From positions 5,069,269-5,133,268 of the forward strand of contig OZ025267.1 in the NCBI GenBank assembly GCA_964019165.1: DNA of 64,000 nucleotides, written 5' to 3'. The notes beneath the pieces are model-generated. The model worked only from the letters and a program-made list of their open reading frames with translations. It was not told the origin of the DNA and did not search any database. The DNA is from Mastigias papua. Its lineage: Eukaryota > Cnidaria > Scyphozoa > Rhizostomeae > Mastigiidae. Shown here piece after piece: positions 1 to 15,600 of this stretch. The position numbers and the translations under genes were made by a program. How positions within the stretch are numbered: the stretch's first letter is position 1; each line of letters opens with the position of its first letter.

Positions 1-2149
1 GGCTATAGCCTTGGTATTTTGCTCAAACATGACCAAATTTGAATTGATTGATTTTGATTGCAGATTGAAAAGTGATGAAAATGAGCGATTTTTGGCCAAA
101 AAGTAAGGCTATAGCCTTGGTATTTTGCTCAAAAATGACCAAATTTGAAATTGATTGATTTTGATTGCAGATTGAAAAGTGATGAAAATGAGCGATTTTT
201 GGCCAAAAAGTAAGGCTATAGCCTTGGTATTTGCTCAAAAATGACCAAATTTGAAATTGATTGATTTTGATTGCAGATTGAAAAGTGATGAAAATGAGCG
301 ATATTTCGCCAAAAAGTAAGGCTATAGCCTTGGTATTTTGCTCAAACATGACCAAATTTGAAATTGATTGATTTTGATTGCAGATTGAAAAGTGATGAAA
401 ATGAGCGATTTTGGCCAAAAAGTAAGGCTATAGCCTTGGTATTTTGCTCAAACATGACCAAATTTGAAATTGATTGATTTTGATTGCAGATTGAAAAGTG
501 ATGAAAATGAGCGATTTTTGGCCAAAAAGTAAGGCTATAGCCTTGGTATTTTGCTCAAAAATGACCAAATTTGAAATTGATTGATTTTGATTGCAAATTG
601 AAAGTGATGACAATTGAGCGATTTTTGGCCAAAAAGTAAGGCTATAGCCTTGGTATTTTGCTCAAAAATGACCAAATTTGAAATTGATTGATTTTGATTG
701 CAGATTGAAAAGTGATGAAAATGAACGATTTTTGGCCAAAAAGTAAGGCTATAGCCTTGGTATTTTGCTCAAACATGACCAAATTTGAAATTGATTGATT
801 TTGATTGCAGATTGAAAAGTGATGAAAATGAGCGATTTTTGGCCAAAAAGTAAGGCTATAGCCTTGGTATTTTGCTCAAAAATGACCAAATTTGAAATTG
901 ATTGATTTTGATTGCAGGTTGAAAAGTGATGAAAATGAGCGATTTTTGGCCAAAAAGTAAGCTATAGCCTTGGTATTTTGCTCAAAAATGACCAAATTTG
1001 AAATTGATTGATTTTGATTGCAGATTGAAAAGTGATGAAAATGAGCGATATTTGGCCGAAAAGTAAGGCTATAGCCTTGGTATTTTGCTCAAACATGACC
1101 AAATGTGAAATTGATTGATTTTGATTGCAGATTGAAAAGTGATTGAAAATGAGCGATTTTTGGCCAAAAAGTAAGGCTATAGCCTTGGTATTTTGCTCAA
1201 AAAATGACCAAATTTGAACTTGACTGATTTTGATTGCAGATTGAAAAGTGATGAAAATGAGCGATTTTTGGCCAAAAAGTAAGGCTATAGCCTTGGTATT
1301 TTGCTCAAAAATGACCAAATTTGAAATTGATTGATTTTGATTGCAGATTGAAGTGATGAAAATGAGCGATTTTTGGCCAAAAAGTAAGGCTATAGCCTTG
1401 GTATTTTGCTCAAAAATGACCAAATTTGAAATTGATTGATTTTGATTGCAGATTGAAAAGTGATGAAAATGAGCGATTTTTGGCCAAAAAGTAAGGCTAT
1501 AGCCTTGGTATTTTGCTCAAAAATGACCAAATTTGAAATTGATTGATTTTGATTGCAGATTGAAAGTGATGAAAATGAGCGAGTTTTGGCCAAAAAGTAA
1601 GGCTATAGCCTTGGTATTTTGCTCAAAAATGACCAAATTTGAAATTGATTGATTTTGATTGCAGATTGAAAAGTGATGTAAATGAGCGATTTTTCGCCAA
1701 AAAGTAAGGCTATAGCCTTGGTATTTTGCTCAAAAATGATCAAATTTGAAATTGATTGATTTTGATTGCAGATTGAAAAGTGATGTAAATGAGCGATTTT
1801 TGGCCAAAAAGTAAGGCTATAGCCTTGGTATTTTGCTCAAAAATGACCAAATTTGAAATTGATTGATTTTGATTGCAGATTGAAAAGTGATGAAACTGAG
1901 CGAGTTTTGGCGAAAAAGTAAGGCTATAGCCTTGGTATTTTGCTCAAAAATGACCAAATTTGAAATTGATTGATTTTGATTGCAGATTGAAAAGTGATGA
2001 AAATGAGCGATTTTTGGCCAAAAAGTAAGGCTATAGCCTTGGTATTTTGCTCAAAAATGACCAAATTTGAAATTGATTGATTTTGATTGCAGATTGAAAA
2101 GTGATGAAAATGAGCGATATTTCGCCAAAAAGTAAGGCTATAGCCTTGG

Positions 2150-3640
2150 TATTTTGCTCAAACATGACCAAATTTGAAATTGATTGATTTTGATTGCAGA
2201 TTGAAAAGTGATGAAAATGAGCGATTTTTGGCCAAAAAGTAAGGCTATAGCCTTGGTATTTTGCTCAAAAATGACCAAATTTGAAATTGATTGATTTTGA
2301 TTGCAGATTGAAAAGTGATGAAAATGAGCGATTTTTGGCCAAAAAGTAAGGCTATAGCCTTGGTATTTTGCTCAAACATGACCAAATTTGAAATTGATTG
2401 ATTTTGATTGCAGATTGAAGTGACGAAAGTGAGCGATTTTTGGCCAACAACTAAGGCTATAGCCTTGGTATTTTGCTCAAACATGACCAAACTTGAAATT
2501 GATTGATTTTGATTGCAGATTGAAGTGACGAAAGTGAGCGATTTTTGGCCAACAACTAAGGCTATAGCCTTGGTATTTTGCTCAAAAATGACCAAATTTG
2601 AAATTGATTGATTTTGATTGCAGATTGAAAAGTGATGAAAATGAGCGATATTTGGCCAAAGAGTAAGGCTATAGCCTTGGTATTTTGCTCAAAAATGACC
2701 AAATTTGAAATTGATTGATTTTGATTGCAGATTGAAAAGTGATGTAAATGAGCGATTTTTGGCCAAAAAGTAAGGCTATAGCCTTGGTATTTTGCTCAAA
2801 AATGATCAAATTTGAAATTGATTGATTTTGATTGCAGATTGAAAAGTGATGTAAATGAGCGATCTTTGGCCAAAAAGTAAGGCTATAGCCTTGGTATTTT
2901 GCTCAAAAATGACCAAATTTGAAATTGATTGATTTTGATTGCAGATTGAAAAGTGATGAAAATGAGCGATTTTTGGCCAAAAAGTAAGGCTATAGCCTTG
3001 GTATTTTGCTCAAAAATGACCAAATTTGAAATTGATTGATTTTGATTGCAGATTGAAAAGTGATGAAAATGAGCGATTTTTGGCCAAAAAGTAAGGCTAT
3101 AGCCTTGGTATTTTGCTCAAACATGACCAAATTTGAAATTGATTGATTTTGATTGCAGATTGAAGTGACGAAAGTGAGCGATTTTTGGCCAACAACTAAG
3201 GCTATAGCCTTGGTATTTTGCTCAAACATGACCAAACTTGAAATTGATTGATTTTGATTGCAGATTGAAGTGACGAAAGTGAGCGATTTTTGGCCAACAA
3301 CTAAGGCTATAGCCTTGGTATTTTGCTCAAAAATGACCAAATTTGAAATTGATTGATTTTGATTGCAGATTGAAAAGTGATGAAAATGAGCGATATTTGG
3401 CCAAAGAGTAAGGCTATAGCCTTGGTATTTTGCTCAAAAATGACCAAATTTGAAATTGATTGATTTTGATTGCAGATTGAAAAGTGATGTAAATGAGCGA
3501 TTTTTGGCCAAAAAGTAAGGCTATAGCCTTGGTATTTTGCTCAAAAATGATCAAATTTGAAATTGATTGATTTTGATTGCAGATTGAAAAGTGATGTAAA
3601 TGAGCGATCTTTGGCCAAAAAGTAAGGCTATAGCCTTGGT
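2150..3640. repeat. Higher-order repeat: 7-unit block duplicated at 745-bp spacing
   Basis: Seven consecutive satellite units are repeated as a block. Rare variants recur 745 bp apart: the pair of units with GACGAAAGTG and CCAACAACTA, the GCCAAAGAGTA unit (near 2657 and 3402), and GATCTTTGG (near 2862 and 3607). The spacing is 7 x 107 minus 4, which matches two units that each lack 2 bp. Block borders are approximate. Confidence 0.85.
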
Positions 3641-6600
3641 ATTTTGCTCAAAAATGACCAAATTTGAAATTGATTGATTTTGATTGCAGATTGAAAAGTG
3701 ATGAAAATGAGCGATTTTTGGCCAAAAAGTAAGGCTATAGCCTTGGTATTTTGCTCAAAAATGACCAAATTTGAAATTGATTGATTTTGATTGCAGATTG
3801 AAAAGTGATGAAAATGAGCGAGTTTTGGCCAAAAAGTAAGGCTATAGCCTTGGTATTTTGCTCAAAAATGACCAAATTTGAAATTGATTGATTTTGATTG
3901 CAGATTGAAAAGTGATGAAAATGAGCGATTTTTGGCCAAAAAGTAAGGCTATAGCCTTGGTATTTTGCTCAAAAATGACCAAATTTGAAATTGATTGATT
4001 TTGATTGCAGATTGAAAAGTGATGAAAATGAACGATTTTTGGCCAAAAAGTAAGGCTATAGCCTTGGTATTTTGCTCAAAAATGACCAAATTTGAAATTG
4101 ATTGATTTTGATTGCAGATTGAAAAGTGATGAAACTGAGCGATTTTTGGCCAAAAAGTAAGGCTATAGCCTTGGTATTTTGCTCAAAAATGACCAAATTT
4201 GAAATTGATTGATTTTGATTGCAGATTGAAAAGTGATGAAAATGAGCGATTTTTGGCCGAAAAGTAAGGCTATAGCCTTGGTATTTTGCTCAAAAATGAC
4301 CAAATTTGAAATTGATTGATTTTGATTGCAGATTGAAAAGTGATGAAAATGAGCGATTTTTGGCCAAAAAGTAAGGCTATAGCCTTGGTATTTTGCTCAA
4401 AAATGACCAAATTTGAAATTGATTGATTTTGATTGCAGATTGAAAAGTGATGAAAATGAGCGATTTTTGGCCAAAAAGTAAGGCTATAGCCTTGGTATTT
4501 TGCTCAAAAATGACCAAATTTGAAATTGATTGATTTTGATTGCAGATTGAAAAGTGATGAAAATGAGCGATTTTTGGCCAAAAAGTAAGGCTATAGCCTT
4601 GGTATTTTGCTCAAAAATGACCAAATTTGAAATTGATTGATTTTGATTGCAGATTGAAAAGTGATGAAAATGAGCGATATTTCGCCAAAAAGTAAGGCTA
4701 TAGCCTTGGTATTTTGCTCAAACATGACCAAATTTGAAATTGATTGATTTTGATTGCAGATTGAAAAGTGATGAAAATGAGCGATTTTTGGCCAAAAAGT
4801 AAGGCTATAGCCTTGGTATTTTGCTCAAAAATGACCAAATTTGAAATTGATTGATTTTGATTGCAGATTGAAAAGTGATGAAAATGAGCGATTTTTGGCC
4901 AAAAAGTAAGGCTATAGCCTTGGTATTTTGCTCAAAAATGACCAAATTTGAAATTGATTGATTTTGATTGCAGATTGAAAAGTGATGAAAATGAGCGATT
5001 TTTGGCCAAAAAGTAAGGCTATAGCCTTGGTATTTTGCTCAAAAATGACCAAATTTGAAATTGATTGATTTTGATTGCAGATTGAAAAGTGATGAAAATG
5101 AACGATTTTTGGACAAAAAGTAAGGCTATAGCCTTGGTATTTTGCTCAAAAATGACCAAATTTGAAATTGATTGATTTTGATTGCAGATTGAAAAGTGAT
5201 GAAACTGAGCGATTTTTGGCCAAAAAGTAAGGCTATAGCCTTGGTATTTTGCTCAAAAATGACCAAATTTGAAATTGATTGATTTTGATTGCAGATTGAA
5301 AAGTGATGAAAATGAGCGATTTTTGGCCGAAAAGTAAGGCTATAGCCTTGGTATTTTGCTCAAAAATGATCAAATTTGAAATTGATTGATTTTGATTGCA
5401 GATTGAAAAGTGATGAAAATGAGCGATTTTTGGCCAAAAAGTAAGGCTATAGCCTTGGTATTTTGCTCAAAAATGACCAAATTTGAAATTGATTGATTTT
5501 GATTGCAGATTGAAAAGTGATGAAAATGAGCGATTTTTGGCCAAAAAGTAAGGCTATAGCCTTGGTATTTTGCTCAAAAATGACCAAATTTGAAATTGAT
5601 TGATTTTGATTGCAGATTGAAAAGTGATGAAAATGAGCGATTTTTGGCCAAAAAGTAAGGCTATAGCCTTGGTATTTTGCTCAAAAATGACCAAATTTGA
5701 AATTGATTGATTTTGATTGCAGATTGAAAAGTGATGAAAATGAGCGATATTTCGCCAAAAAGTAAGGCTATAGCCTTGGTATTTTGCTCAAACATGACCA
5801 AATTTGAAATTGATTGATTTTGATTGCAGATTGAAAAGTGATGACAATGAGCGATTTTTGGCCACAAAGTAAGGCTATAGCCTTGGTATTTTGCTCAAAA
5901 ATGACCAAATTTGAAATTGATTGATTTTGATTGCAGATTGAAAAGTGATGAAAATGAGCGATTTTTGGCCAAAAAGTAAGGCTATAGCCTTGGTATTTTG
6001 CTCAAAAATGACCAAATTTGAAATTGATTGATTTTGATTGAAGATTGAAGTGATGAAAATGAGCGATTTTTGGCCAAAAAGTAAGGCTATAGCCTTGGTA
6101 TTTTGCTCAAACATGACCAAATTTGAAATTGATTGATTTTGATTGCAGATTGAAAAGTGATGAAAATGAGCGATATTTGGCCAAAGAGTAAGGCTATAGC
6201 CTTGGTATTTTGCTCAAAAATGACCAAATTTGAAATTGATTGATTTTGATTGCAGATTGAAAAGTGATGTAAATGAGCGATATTTGGCCAAAAAGTAAAG
6301 CTATAGCCTTGGTATTTTGCTCAAAAATGATCAAATTTGAAATTGATTGATTTTGATTGCAGATTGAAAAGTGATGTAAATGAGCGATTTTTGGCCAAAA
6401 AGTAAGGCTATAGCCTTGGTATTTTGCTCAAAAATGACCAAATTTGAAATTGATTGATTTTGATTGCAGATTGAAAAGTGATGAAAATGAGCGAGTTTTG
6501 GCCAAAAAGTAAGGCTATAGCCGTGGTATTTTGCTCAAAAATGACCAAATTTGAAATTGATTGATTTTGATTGCAGATTGAAAAGTGATGAAAATGAGCG

Positions 6601-9600
6601 ATTTTTGGCCAAAAAGTAAGGCTATAGCCTTGGTATTTTGCTCAAAAATGACCAAATTTCAAATTGATTGATTTTGATTGCAGATTGAAAAGTGATGAAA
6701 ATGAGCGATATTTCGCCAAAAAGTAAGGCTATAGCCTTGGTATTTTGCTCAAACATGACCAAATTTGAAATTGATTGATTTTGATTGCAGATTGAAAAGT
6801 GATGAAAATGAGCGATTTTTGGCCAAAAAGTAAGGCTATAGCCTTGGTATTTTGCTCAAAAATGACCAAATTTGAAATTGATTGATTTTGATTGCAGATT
6901 GAAAAGTGATGAAAATGAGCGATTTTTGGCCAAAAAGTAAGGCTATAGCCTTGGTATTTTGCTCAAAAATGACCAAATTTGAAATTGATTGATTTTGATT
7001 GCAGATTGAAGTGACGAAAATGAGCGATTTTTGGCCAACAACTAAGGCTATAGCCTTGGTATTTTGCTCAAAAATGACCAAATTTGAAATTGATTGATTT
7101 TGATTGCAGATTGAAAAGTGATGAAAATGAGCGATATTTGGCCAAAGAGTAAGGCTATAGCCTTGGTATTTTGCTCAAAAATGACCAAATTTGAAATTGA
7201 TTGATTTTGATTGCAGATTGAAAAGTGATGTAAATGAGCGATTTTTGGCCAAAAAGTAAGGCTATAGCCTTGGTATTTTGCTCAAAAATGATCAAATTTG
7301 AAATTGATTGATTTTGATTGCAGATTGAAAAGTGATGTAAATGAGCGATTTTTGGCCAAAAAGTAAGGCTATAGCCTTGGTATTTTGCTCAAAAATGACC
7401 AAATTTGAAATTGATTGATTTTGATTGCAGATTGAAAAGTGATGAAAATGAGCGATTTTTGGCCAAAAAGTAAGGCTATAGCCTTGGTATTTTGCTCAAA
7501 AATGACCAAATTTGAAATTGATTGATTTTGATTGCAGATTGAAAAGTGATGAAAATGAGCGATATTTGGCCAAAGAGTAAGGCTATAGCCTTGGTATTTT
7601 GCTCAAAAATGACCAAATTTGAAATTGATTGATTTTGATTGCAGATTGAAAAGTGATGTAAATGAGCGATTTTTGGCCAAAAAGTAAGGCTATAGCCTTG
7701 GTATTTTGCTCAAAAATGACCAAATTTGAAATTGATTGATTTTGATTGCAGATTGAAAAGTGATGTAAATGAGCGATTTTTGGCCAAAAAGTAAGGCTAT
7801 AGCCTTGGTATTTTGCTCAAAAATGACCAAATTTGAAATTGATTGATTTTGATTGCAGATTGAAAAGTGATGAAAATGAGCGATTTTTGGCCAAAAAGTA
7901 AGGCTATAGCCTTGGTATTTTGCTCAAAAATGACCAAATTTCAAATTGATTGATTTTGATTGCAGATTGAAAAGTGATGAAAATGAGCGATTTTTGGCCA
8001 AAAAGTAAGGCTATAGCCTTGGTATTTTGCTCAAAAATGACCAAATTTGAAATTGATTGATTTTGATTGCAGATTGAAAAGTGATGAAAATGAGCGATTT
8101 TTGGCCAACAACTAAGGCTATAGCCTTGGTATTTTGCTCAAAAATGACCAAATTTGAAATTGATTGATTTTGATTGCAGATTGAAAAGTGATGAAAATGA
8201 GCGATATTTGGCCAAAGAGTAAGGCTATAACCTTGGTATTTTGCTCAAAAATGACCAAATTTGAAATTGATTGATTTTGATTGCAGATTGAAAAGTGATG
8301 TAAATGAGCGATTTTTGGCCAAAACGTAAGGCTATAGCCTTGGTATTTTGCTCAAAAATGATCAAATTTGAAATTGATTGATTTTGATTGCAGATTGAAA
8401 AGTGATGTAAATGAGCGATTTTTGGCCAAAAAGTAAGGCTATAGCCTTGGTATTTTGCTCAAAAATGACCAAATTTGAAATTGATTGATTTTGATTGCAG
8501 ATTGAAAAGTGATGAAAATGAGCGATTTTTGGCCAAAAAGTAAGGCTATAGCCTTGGTATTTTGCTCAAAAATGACCAAATTTGAAATTGATTGATTTTG
8601 ATTGCAGATTGAAAAGTGATGAAAATGAGCGATATTTGGCCAAAGAGTAAGGCTATAGCCTTGGTATTTTGCTCAAAAATGACCAAATTTGAAATTGATT
8701 GATTTTGATTGCAGATTGAAAAGTGATGAAAATGAGCGATTTTTGGCCAAAAAGTAAGGCTATAGCCTTGGTATTTTGCTCAAAAATGATCAAATTTGAA
8801 ATTGATTGATTTTGATTGCAGATTGAAAAGTGATGTAAATGAGCGATTTTTGGCCAAAAAGTAAGGCTATAGCCTTGGTATTTTGCTCAAAAATGACCAA
8901 ATTTGAAATTGATTGATTTTGATTGCAGATTGAAAAGTGATGAAAATGAGCGATTTTTGGCCAAAAAGTAAGGCTATAGCCTTGGTATTTTGCTCAAAAA
9001 TGACCAAATTTGAAATTGATTGATTTTGATTGCAGATTGAAAAGTGATGAAAATGAGCGAATTTTGGCCAAAAAGTAAGGCTATAGCCTTGGTATTTTGC
9101 TCAAAAATGACCAAATTTGAAATTGATTGATTTTGATTGCAGATTGAAAAGTGATGAAAATGAGCGATTTTTGGCCAAAAAGTAAGGCTATAGCCTTGGT
9201 ATTTTGCTCAAAAATGACCAAATTTGAAATTGATTGATTTTGATTGCAGATTGAAAAGTGATGAAAATGAGCGATTTTTGGCCAAAAAGTAAGGCTATAG
9301 CCTTGGTATTTTGCTCAAAAATGACCAAATTTGAAATTGATTGATTTTGATTGCAGATTGAAAAGTGATGAAAATGAGCGATTTTTGGCCAAAAAGTAAG
9401 GCTATAGCCTTGGTATTTTGCTCAAAAATGACCAAATTTGAAATTGATTGATTTTGATTGCAGATTGAAAAGTGATGAAAATGAACGATTTTTGGACAAA
9501 AAGTAAGGCTATAGCCTTGGTATTTTGCTCAAAAATGACCAAATTTGAAATTGATTGATTTTGATTGCAGATTGAAAAGTGATGAAAATGAGCGATATTT

Positions 9601-12179
9601 GGCCAAAAAGTAAGGCTATAGCCTTGGTAGTTTGCTCAAAAATGACCAAATTTGAAATTGATTGATTTTGATTGCAGATTGAAAAGTGATGAAAATGAGC
9701 GATTTTTGGCCAAAAAGTAAGGCTATAGCCTTGGTATTTTGCTCAAAAATGACCAAATTTGAAATTGATTGATTTTGATTGCAGATTGAAAAGTGATGAA
9801 AATGAGCGATTTTTGGCCAAAAAGTAAGGCTATAGCATTGGTATTTTGCTCAAAAATGACCAAATTTGAAATTGATTGATTTTGATTGCAGATTGAAAAG
9901 TGATGAAAATGAGCGATTTTTGGCCAAAAAGTAAGGCTATAGCCTTGGTATTTTGCTCAAACATGACCAAATTTGAAATTGATTGATTGTGATTGCAAAT
10001 TGAAAAGTGATGACAATAAGCTATGTTTGGCCAAAAAGTAAGGCTATAGCCTTGGTAGTTTGCTCAAAAATGACCAAATTTGAAATTGATTGATTTTGAT
10101 TGCAGATTGAAAAGTGATGAAAATGAGCGATGTTTGGCCAAAAAGTAAGGCTATAGCCTTGGTACTTTGCTCAAAAACGACCAAATTTGAAATTGATTGA
10201 TTTTGATTGCAGATAGAAAAGTGATGAAAATGAGTGATTTTTGGCCAAAAAGTAAGGCTATAGCCTTGGTATTTTGCTCAAAAATGACCAAATTTGAAAT
10301 TGATTGATTTTGATTGCAAATTGAAAAGTGATGACAATGAGCGATTTTTGGCCAAAAAGTAAGGCTATAGCCTTGGTAGTTTGCTCAAAAATGACCAAAT
10401 TTGAAATTGATTGATTTTGATTGCAGATTGAAAAGTGATGAAAATGAGCGATGTTTGGCCAAAAAGTAAGGCTATAGCCTTGGTACTTTGCTCAAAAACG
10501 ACCAAATTTGAAATTGATTGATTTTGATTGCAGATAGAAAAGTGATGACAATGAGCGATTTTTGGCCAAAAAGTAAGGCTATAGCCTTGGTATTTTGCTC
10601 AAAAATGACCAAATTTGAAATTGATTGATTTTGATTGCAGATTGAAAAGTGATGAAAATGAGCGATTTTTGGCCAAAAAGTAAGGCTATAGCCTTGGTAT
10701 TTTGCTCAAAAATGACCAAATTTGAAATTGATTGATTTTGATTGCAGATTGAAAAGTGATGAAAATGAGCGATTTTTGGCCAAAAAGTAAGGCTATAGCC
10801 TTGGTATTTTGCTCAAAAATGACCAAATTTGAAATTGATTGATTTTGATTGCAGATTGAAGTGACGAAAATGAGCGATTTTTGGCCAACAACTAAGGCTA
10901 TAGCCTTGGTATTTTGCTCAAAAATGACCAAATTTGAAATTGATTGATTTTGATTGCAGATTGAAAAGTGATGAAAATGAGCGATATTTGGCCAAAGAGT
11001 AAGGCTATAGCCTTGGTATTTTGCTCAAAAATGACCAAATTTGAAATTGATTGATTTTGATTGCAGACTGAAAAGTGATGTAAATGAGCGATTTTTGGCC
11101 AAAAAGTAAGGCTATAGCCTTGGTATTTTGCTCAAAAATGATCAAATTTGAAATTGATTGATTTTGATTGCAGATTGAAAAGTGATGTAAATGAGCGATT
11201 TTTGGCCAAAAAGTAAGGCTATAGCCTTGGTATTTTGCTCAAAAATGACCAAATTTGAAATTGATTGATTTTGATTGCAGATTGAAAAGTGATGAAAATG
11301 AGCGATTTTTGGCCAAAAAGTAAGGCTATAGCCTTGGTATTTTGCTCAAAAATGACCAAATTTGAAATTGATTGATTTTGATTGCAGATTGAAAAGTGAT
11401 GAAAATGAGCGATTTTTGGCCAAAAAGTAAGGCTATAGCCTTGGTATTTTGCTCAAAAATGACCAAATTTGAAATTGATTGATTTTGATTGCAGATTGAA
11501 AAGTGATGAAAATGAGCGATTTTTGGCCAAAAAGTAAGGCTATAGCCTTGGTATTTTGCTCAAAAATGACCAAATTTGAAAATGATTGATTTTGATTGCA
11601 GATTGAAAAGTGATGAAAATGAACGATTTTTGGACAAAAAGTAAGGCTATAGCCTTGGTATTTTGCTCAAAAATGACCAAATTTGAAATTGATTGATTTT
11701 GATTGCAGATTGAAAAGTGATGAAAATGAGCGATATTTGGCCAAAAAGTAAGGCTATAGCCTTGGTAGTTTGCTCAAAAATGACCAAATTTGAAATTGAT
11801 TGATTTTGATTGCAGATTGAAAAGTGATGAAAATGAGCGATTTTTGGCCAAAAAGTAAGGCTATAGCCTTGGTATTTTGCTCAAAAATGACCAAATTTGA
11901 AATTGATTGATTTTGATTGCAGATTGAAAAGTGATGAAAATGAGCGATTTTTGGCCAAAAAGTAAGGCTATAGCATTGGTATTTTGCTCAAAAATGACCA
12001 AATTTGAAATTGATTGATTTTGATTGCAGATTGAAAAGTGATGAAAATGAGCGATTTTTGGCCAAAAAGTAAGGCTATAGCCTTGGTATTTTGCTCAAAC
12101 ATGACCAAATTTGAAATTGATTGATTGTGATTGCAAATTGAAAAGTGATGACAATAAGCGATTTTTGGCCAAAAAGTAA

Positions 12180-15100
12180 GGCTATAGCCTTGGTAGTTTG
12201 CTCAAAAATGACCAAATTTGAAATTGATTGATTTTGATTGCAGATTGAAAAGTGATGAAAATGAGCGATGTTTGGCCAAAAAGTAAGGCTATAGCCTTGG
12301 TACTTTGCTCAAAAACGACCAAATTTGAAATTGATTGATTTTGATTGCAGATAGAAAAGTGATGAAAATGAGTGATTTTTGGCCAAAAAGTAAGGCTATA
12401 GCCTTGGAATTTTGCTCAAAAATGACCAAATTTGAAATTGATTGATTTTGATTGCAAATTGAAAAGTGATGACAATGAGCGATTTTTGGCCAAAAAGTAA
12501 GGCTATAGCCTTGGTAGTTTGCTCAAAAATGACCAAATTTGAAATTGATTGATTTTGATTGCAGATTGAAAAGTGATGAAAATGAGCGATGTTTGGCCAA
12601 AAAGTAAGGCTATAGCCTTGGTACTTTGCTCAAAAACGACCAAATTTGAAATTGATTGATTTTGATTGCAGATAGAAAAGTGATGAAAATGAGTGATTTT
12701 TGGCCAAAAAGTAAGGCTATAGCCTTGGTATTTTGCTCAAAAATGACCAAATTTGAAATTGATTGATTTTGATTGCAAATTGAAAAGTGATGAAAATGAG
12801 CGATTTTTGGCCAAACAGTAAGGCTATAGCCTTGGTATTTTGCTCAAACATGACCAAATTTGAAATTGATTGATTTTGATTGCAGATTGAAAAGTGATGA
12901 AAGTGAGCGATGTTTGGCCGAAAAGTAAGGCTATAGCCTTGGTATTTTGCTCAAAAATGACCAAATTTGAAATTGATTGATTTTGATTGCAGATTGAAAA
13001 GTGATGAAAATGAGCGATTTTTGGCCAAAAAGTAAGGCTATAGCCTTGGTATTTTGCTCAAACATGACCAAATTTGAAATTGATTGATTTTGATTGCAGA
13101 TAGAAAAGTGATGAAAATGAGCGATTTTTGGCCAAAAAGTAAGGCTATAGCCTTGGTATTTTGCTCAAAAATGACCAAATTTGAAATTGATTGATTTTGA
13201 TTGCAGATTGAAAAGTGATGAAAATGAGCGATTTTTGGCCAAAAAGTAAGGCTATAGCATTGGTATTTTGCTCAAAAATGACCAAATTTGAAATTGATTG
13301 ATTTTGATTGCAGATTGAAAAGTGATGAAAATGAGCGATTTTTGGCCAAAAAGTAAGGCTATAGCCTTGGTATTTTGCTCAAACATGACCAAATTTGAAA
13401 TTGATTGATTGTGATTGCAAATTGAAAAGTGATGACAATAAGCGATTTTTGGCCAAAAAGTAAGGCTATAGCCTTGGTAGTTTGCTCAAAAATGACCAAA
13501 TTTGAAATTGATTGATTTTGATTGCAGATTGAAAAGTGATGAAAATGAGCGATGTTTGGCCAAAAAGTAAGGCTATAGCCTTGGTACTTTGCTCAAAAAC
13601 GACCAAATTTGAAATTGATTGATTTTGATTGCAGATAGAAAAGTGATGAAAATGAGTGATTTTTGGCCAAAAAGTAAGGCTATAGCCTTGGTATTTTGCT
13701 CAAAAATGACCAAATTTGAAATTGATTGATTTTGATTGCAAATTGAAAAGTGATGACAATGAGCGATTTTTGGCTAAAAAGTAAGGCTATAGCCTTGGTA
13801 GTTTGCTCAAAAATGACCAAATTTGAAATTGATTGATTTTGATTGCAGATTGAAAAGTGATGAAAATGAGCGATGTTTGGCCAAAAAGTAAGGCTATAGC
13901 CTTGGTACTTTGCTCAAAAACGACCAAATTTGAAATTGATTGATTTTGATTGCAGATAGAAAAGTGATGAAAATGAGTGATTTTTGGCCAAAAAGTAAGG
14001 CTATAGCCTTGGAATTTTGCTCAAAAATGACCAAATTTGAAATTGATTGATTTTGATTGCAAATTGAAAAGTGATGACAATGAGCGATTTTTGGCCAAAA
14101 AGTAAGGCTATAGCCTTGGTAGTTTGCTCAAAAATGACCAAATTTGAAATTGATTGATTTTGATTGCAGATTGAAAAGTGATGAAAATGAGCGATGTTTG
14201 GCCAAAAAGTAAGGCTATAGCCTTGGTACTTTGCTCAAAAACGACCAAATTTGAAATTGATTGATTTTGATTGCAGATAGAAAAGTGATGAAAATGAGTG
14301 ATTTTTGGCCAAAAAGTAAGGCTATAGCCTTGGTATTTTGCTCAAAAATGACCAAATTTGAAATTGATTGATTTTGATTGCAAATTGAAAAGTGATGAAA
14401 ATGAGCGATTTTTGGCCAAACAGTAAGGCTATAGCCTTGGTATTTTGCTCAAACATGACCAAATTTGAAATTGATTGATTTTGATTGCAGATTGAAAAGT
14501 GATGAAAGTGAGCGATGTTTGGCCGAAAAGTAAGGCTATAGCCTTGGTATTTTGCTCAAAAATGACCAAATTTGAAATTGATTGATTTTGATTGCAGATT
14601 GAAAAGTGATGAAAATGAGCGATTTTTGGCCAAAAAGTAAGGCTATAGCCTTGGTATTTTGCTCAAACATGACCAAATTTGAAATTGATTGATTTTGATT
14701 GCAGATAGAAAAGTGATGAAAATGAGCGATTTTTGGCCAAAAAGTAAGGCTATAGCCTTGGTATTTTGCTCAAAAATGACCAAATTTGAAATTGATTGAT
14801 TTTGATTGCAGATTGAAAAGTGATGAAAATGAGCGATTTTTGGCCAAAAAGTAAGGCTATAGCATTGGTATTTTGCTCAAAAATGACCAAATTTGAAATT
14901 GATTGATTTTGATTGCAGATTGAAAAGTGATGAAAATGAGCGATTTTTGGCCAAAAAGTAAGGCTATAGCCTTGGTATTTTGCTCAAACATGACCAAATT
15001 TGAAATTGATTGATTGTGATTGCAAATTGAAAAGTGATGACAATAAGCGATTTTTGGCCAAAAAGTAAGGCTATAGCCTTGGTAGTTTGCTCAAAAATGA

Positions 15101-15600
15101 CCAAATTTGAAATTGATTGATTTTGATTGCAGATTGAAAAGTGATGAAAATGAGCGATGTTTGGCCAAAAAGTAAGGCTATAGCCTTGGTACTTTGCTCA
15201 AAAACGACCAAATTTGAAATTGATTGATTTTGATTGCAGATAGAAAAGTGATGAAAATGAGTGATTTTTGGCCAAAAAGTAAGGCTATAGCCTTGGTATT
15301 TTGCTCAAAAATGACCAAATTTGAAATTGATTGATTTTGATTGCAAATTGAAAAGTGATGACAATGAGCGATTTTTGGCTAAAAAGTAAGGCTATAGCCT
15401 TGGTAGTTTGCTCAAAAATGACCAAATTTGAAATTGATTGATTTTGATTGCAGATTGAAAAGTGATGAAAATGAGCGATGTTTGGCCAAAAAGTAAGGCT
15501 ATAGCCTTGGTACGTTGCTCAAAAACGACCAAATTTGAAATTGATTGATTTTGATTGCAGATAGAAAAGTGATGAAAATGAGTGATTTTTGGCCAAAAAG
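12180..15600. repeat. Nested higher-order repeats: 3-unit blocks inside 12- and 15-unit blocks
   Basis: The variant TACTTTGCTCAAAAACG recurs exactly 321 bp (3 units) apart at 12301 and 12622, and again at 13585, 13906 and 14227. Larger blocks are marked by TATAGCATTG at 11969, 13253 and 14858, spaced 1284 bp (12 units) and 1605 bp (15 units). The 15-unit block differs from the 12-unit block by one extra 3-unit insert. This is a hierarchy of the kind made by unequal exchange. Confidence 0.85.
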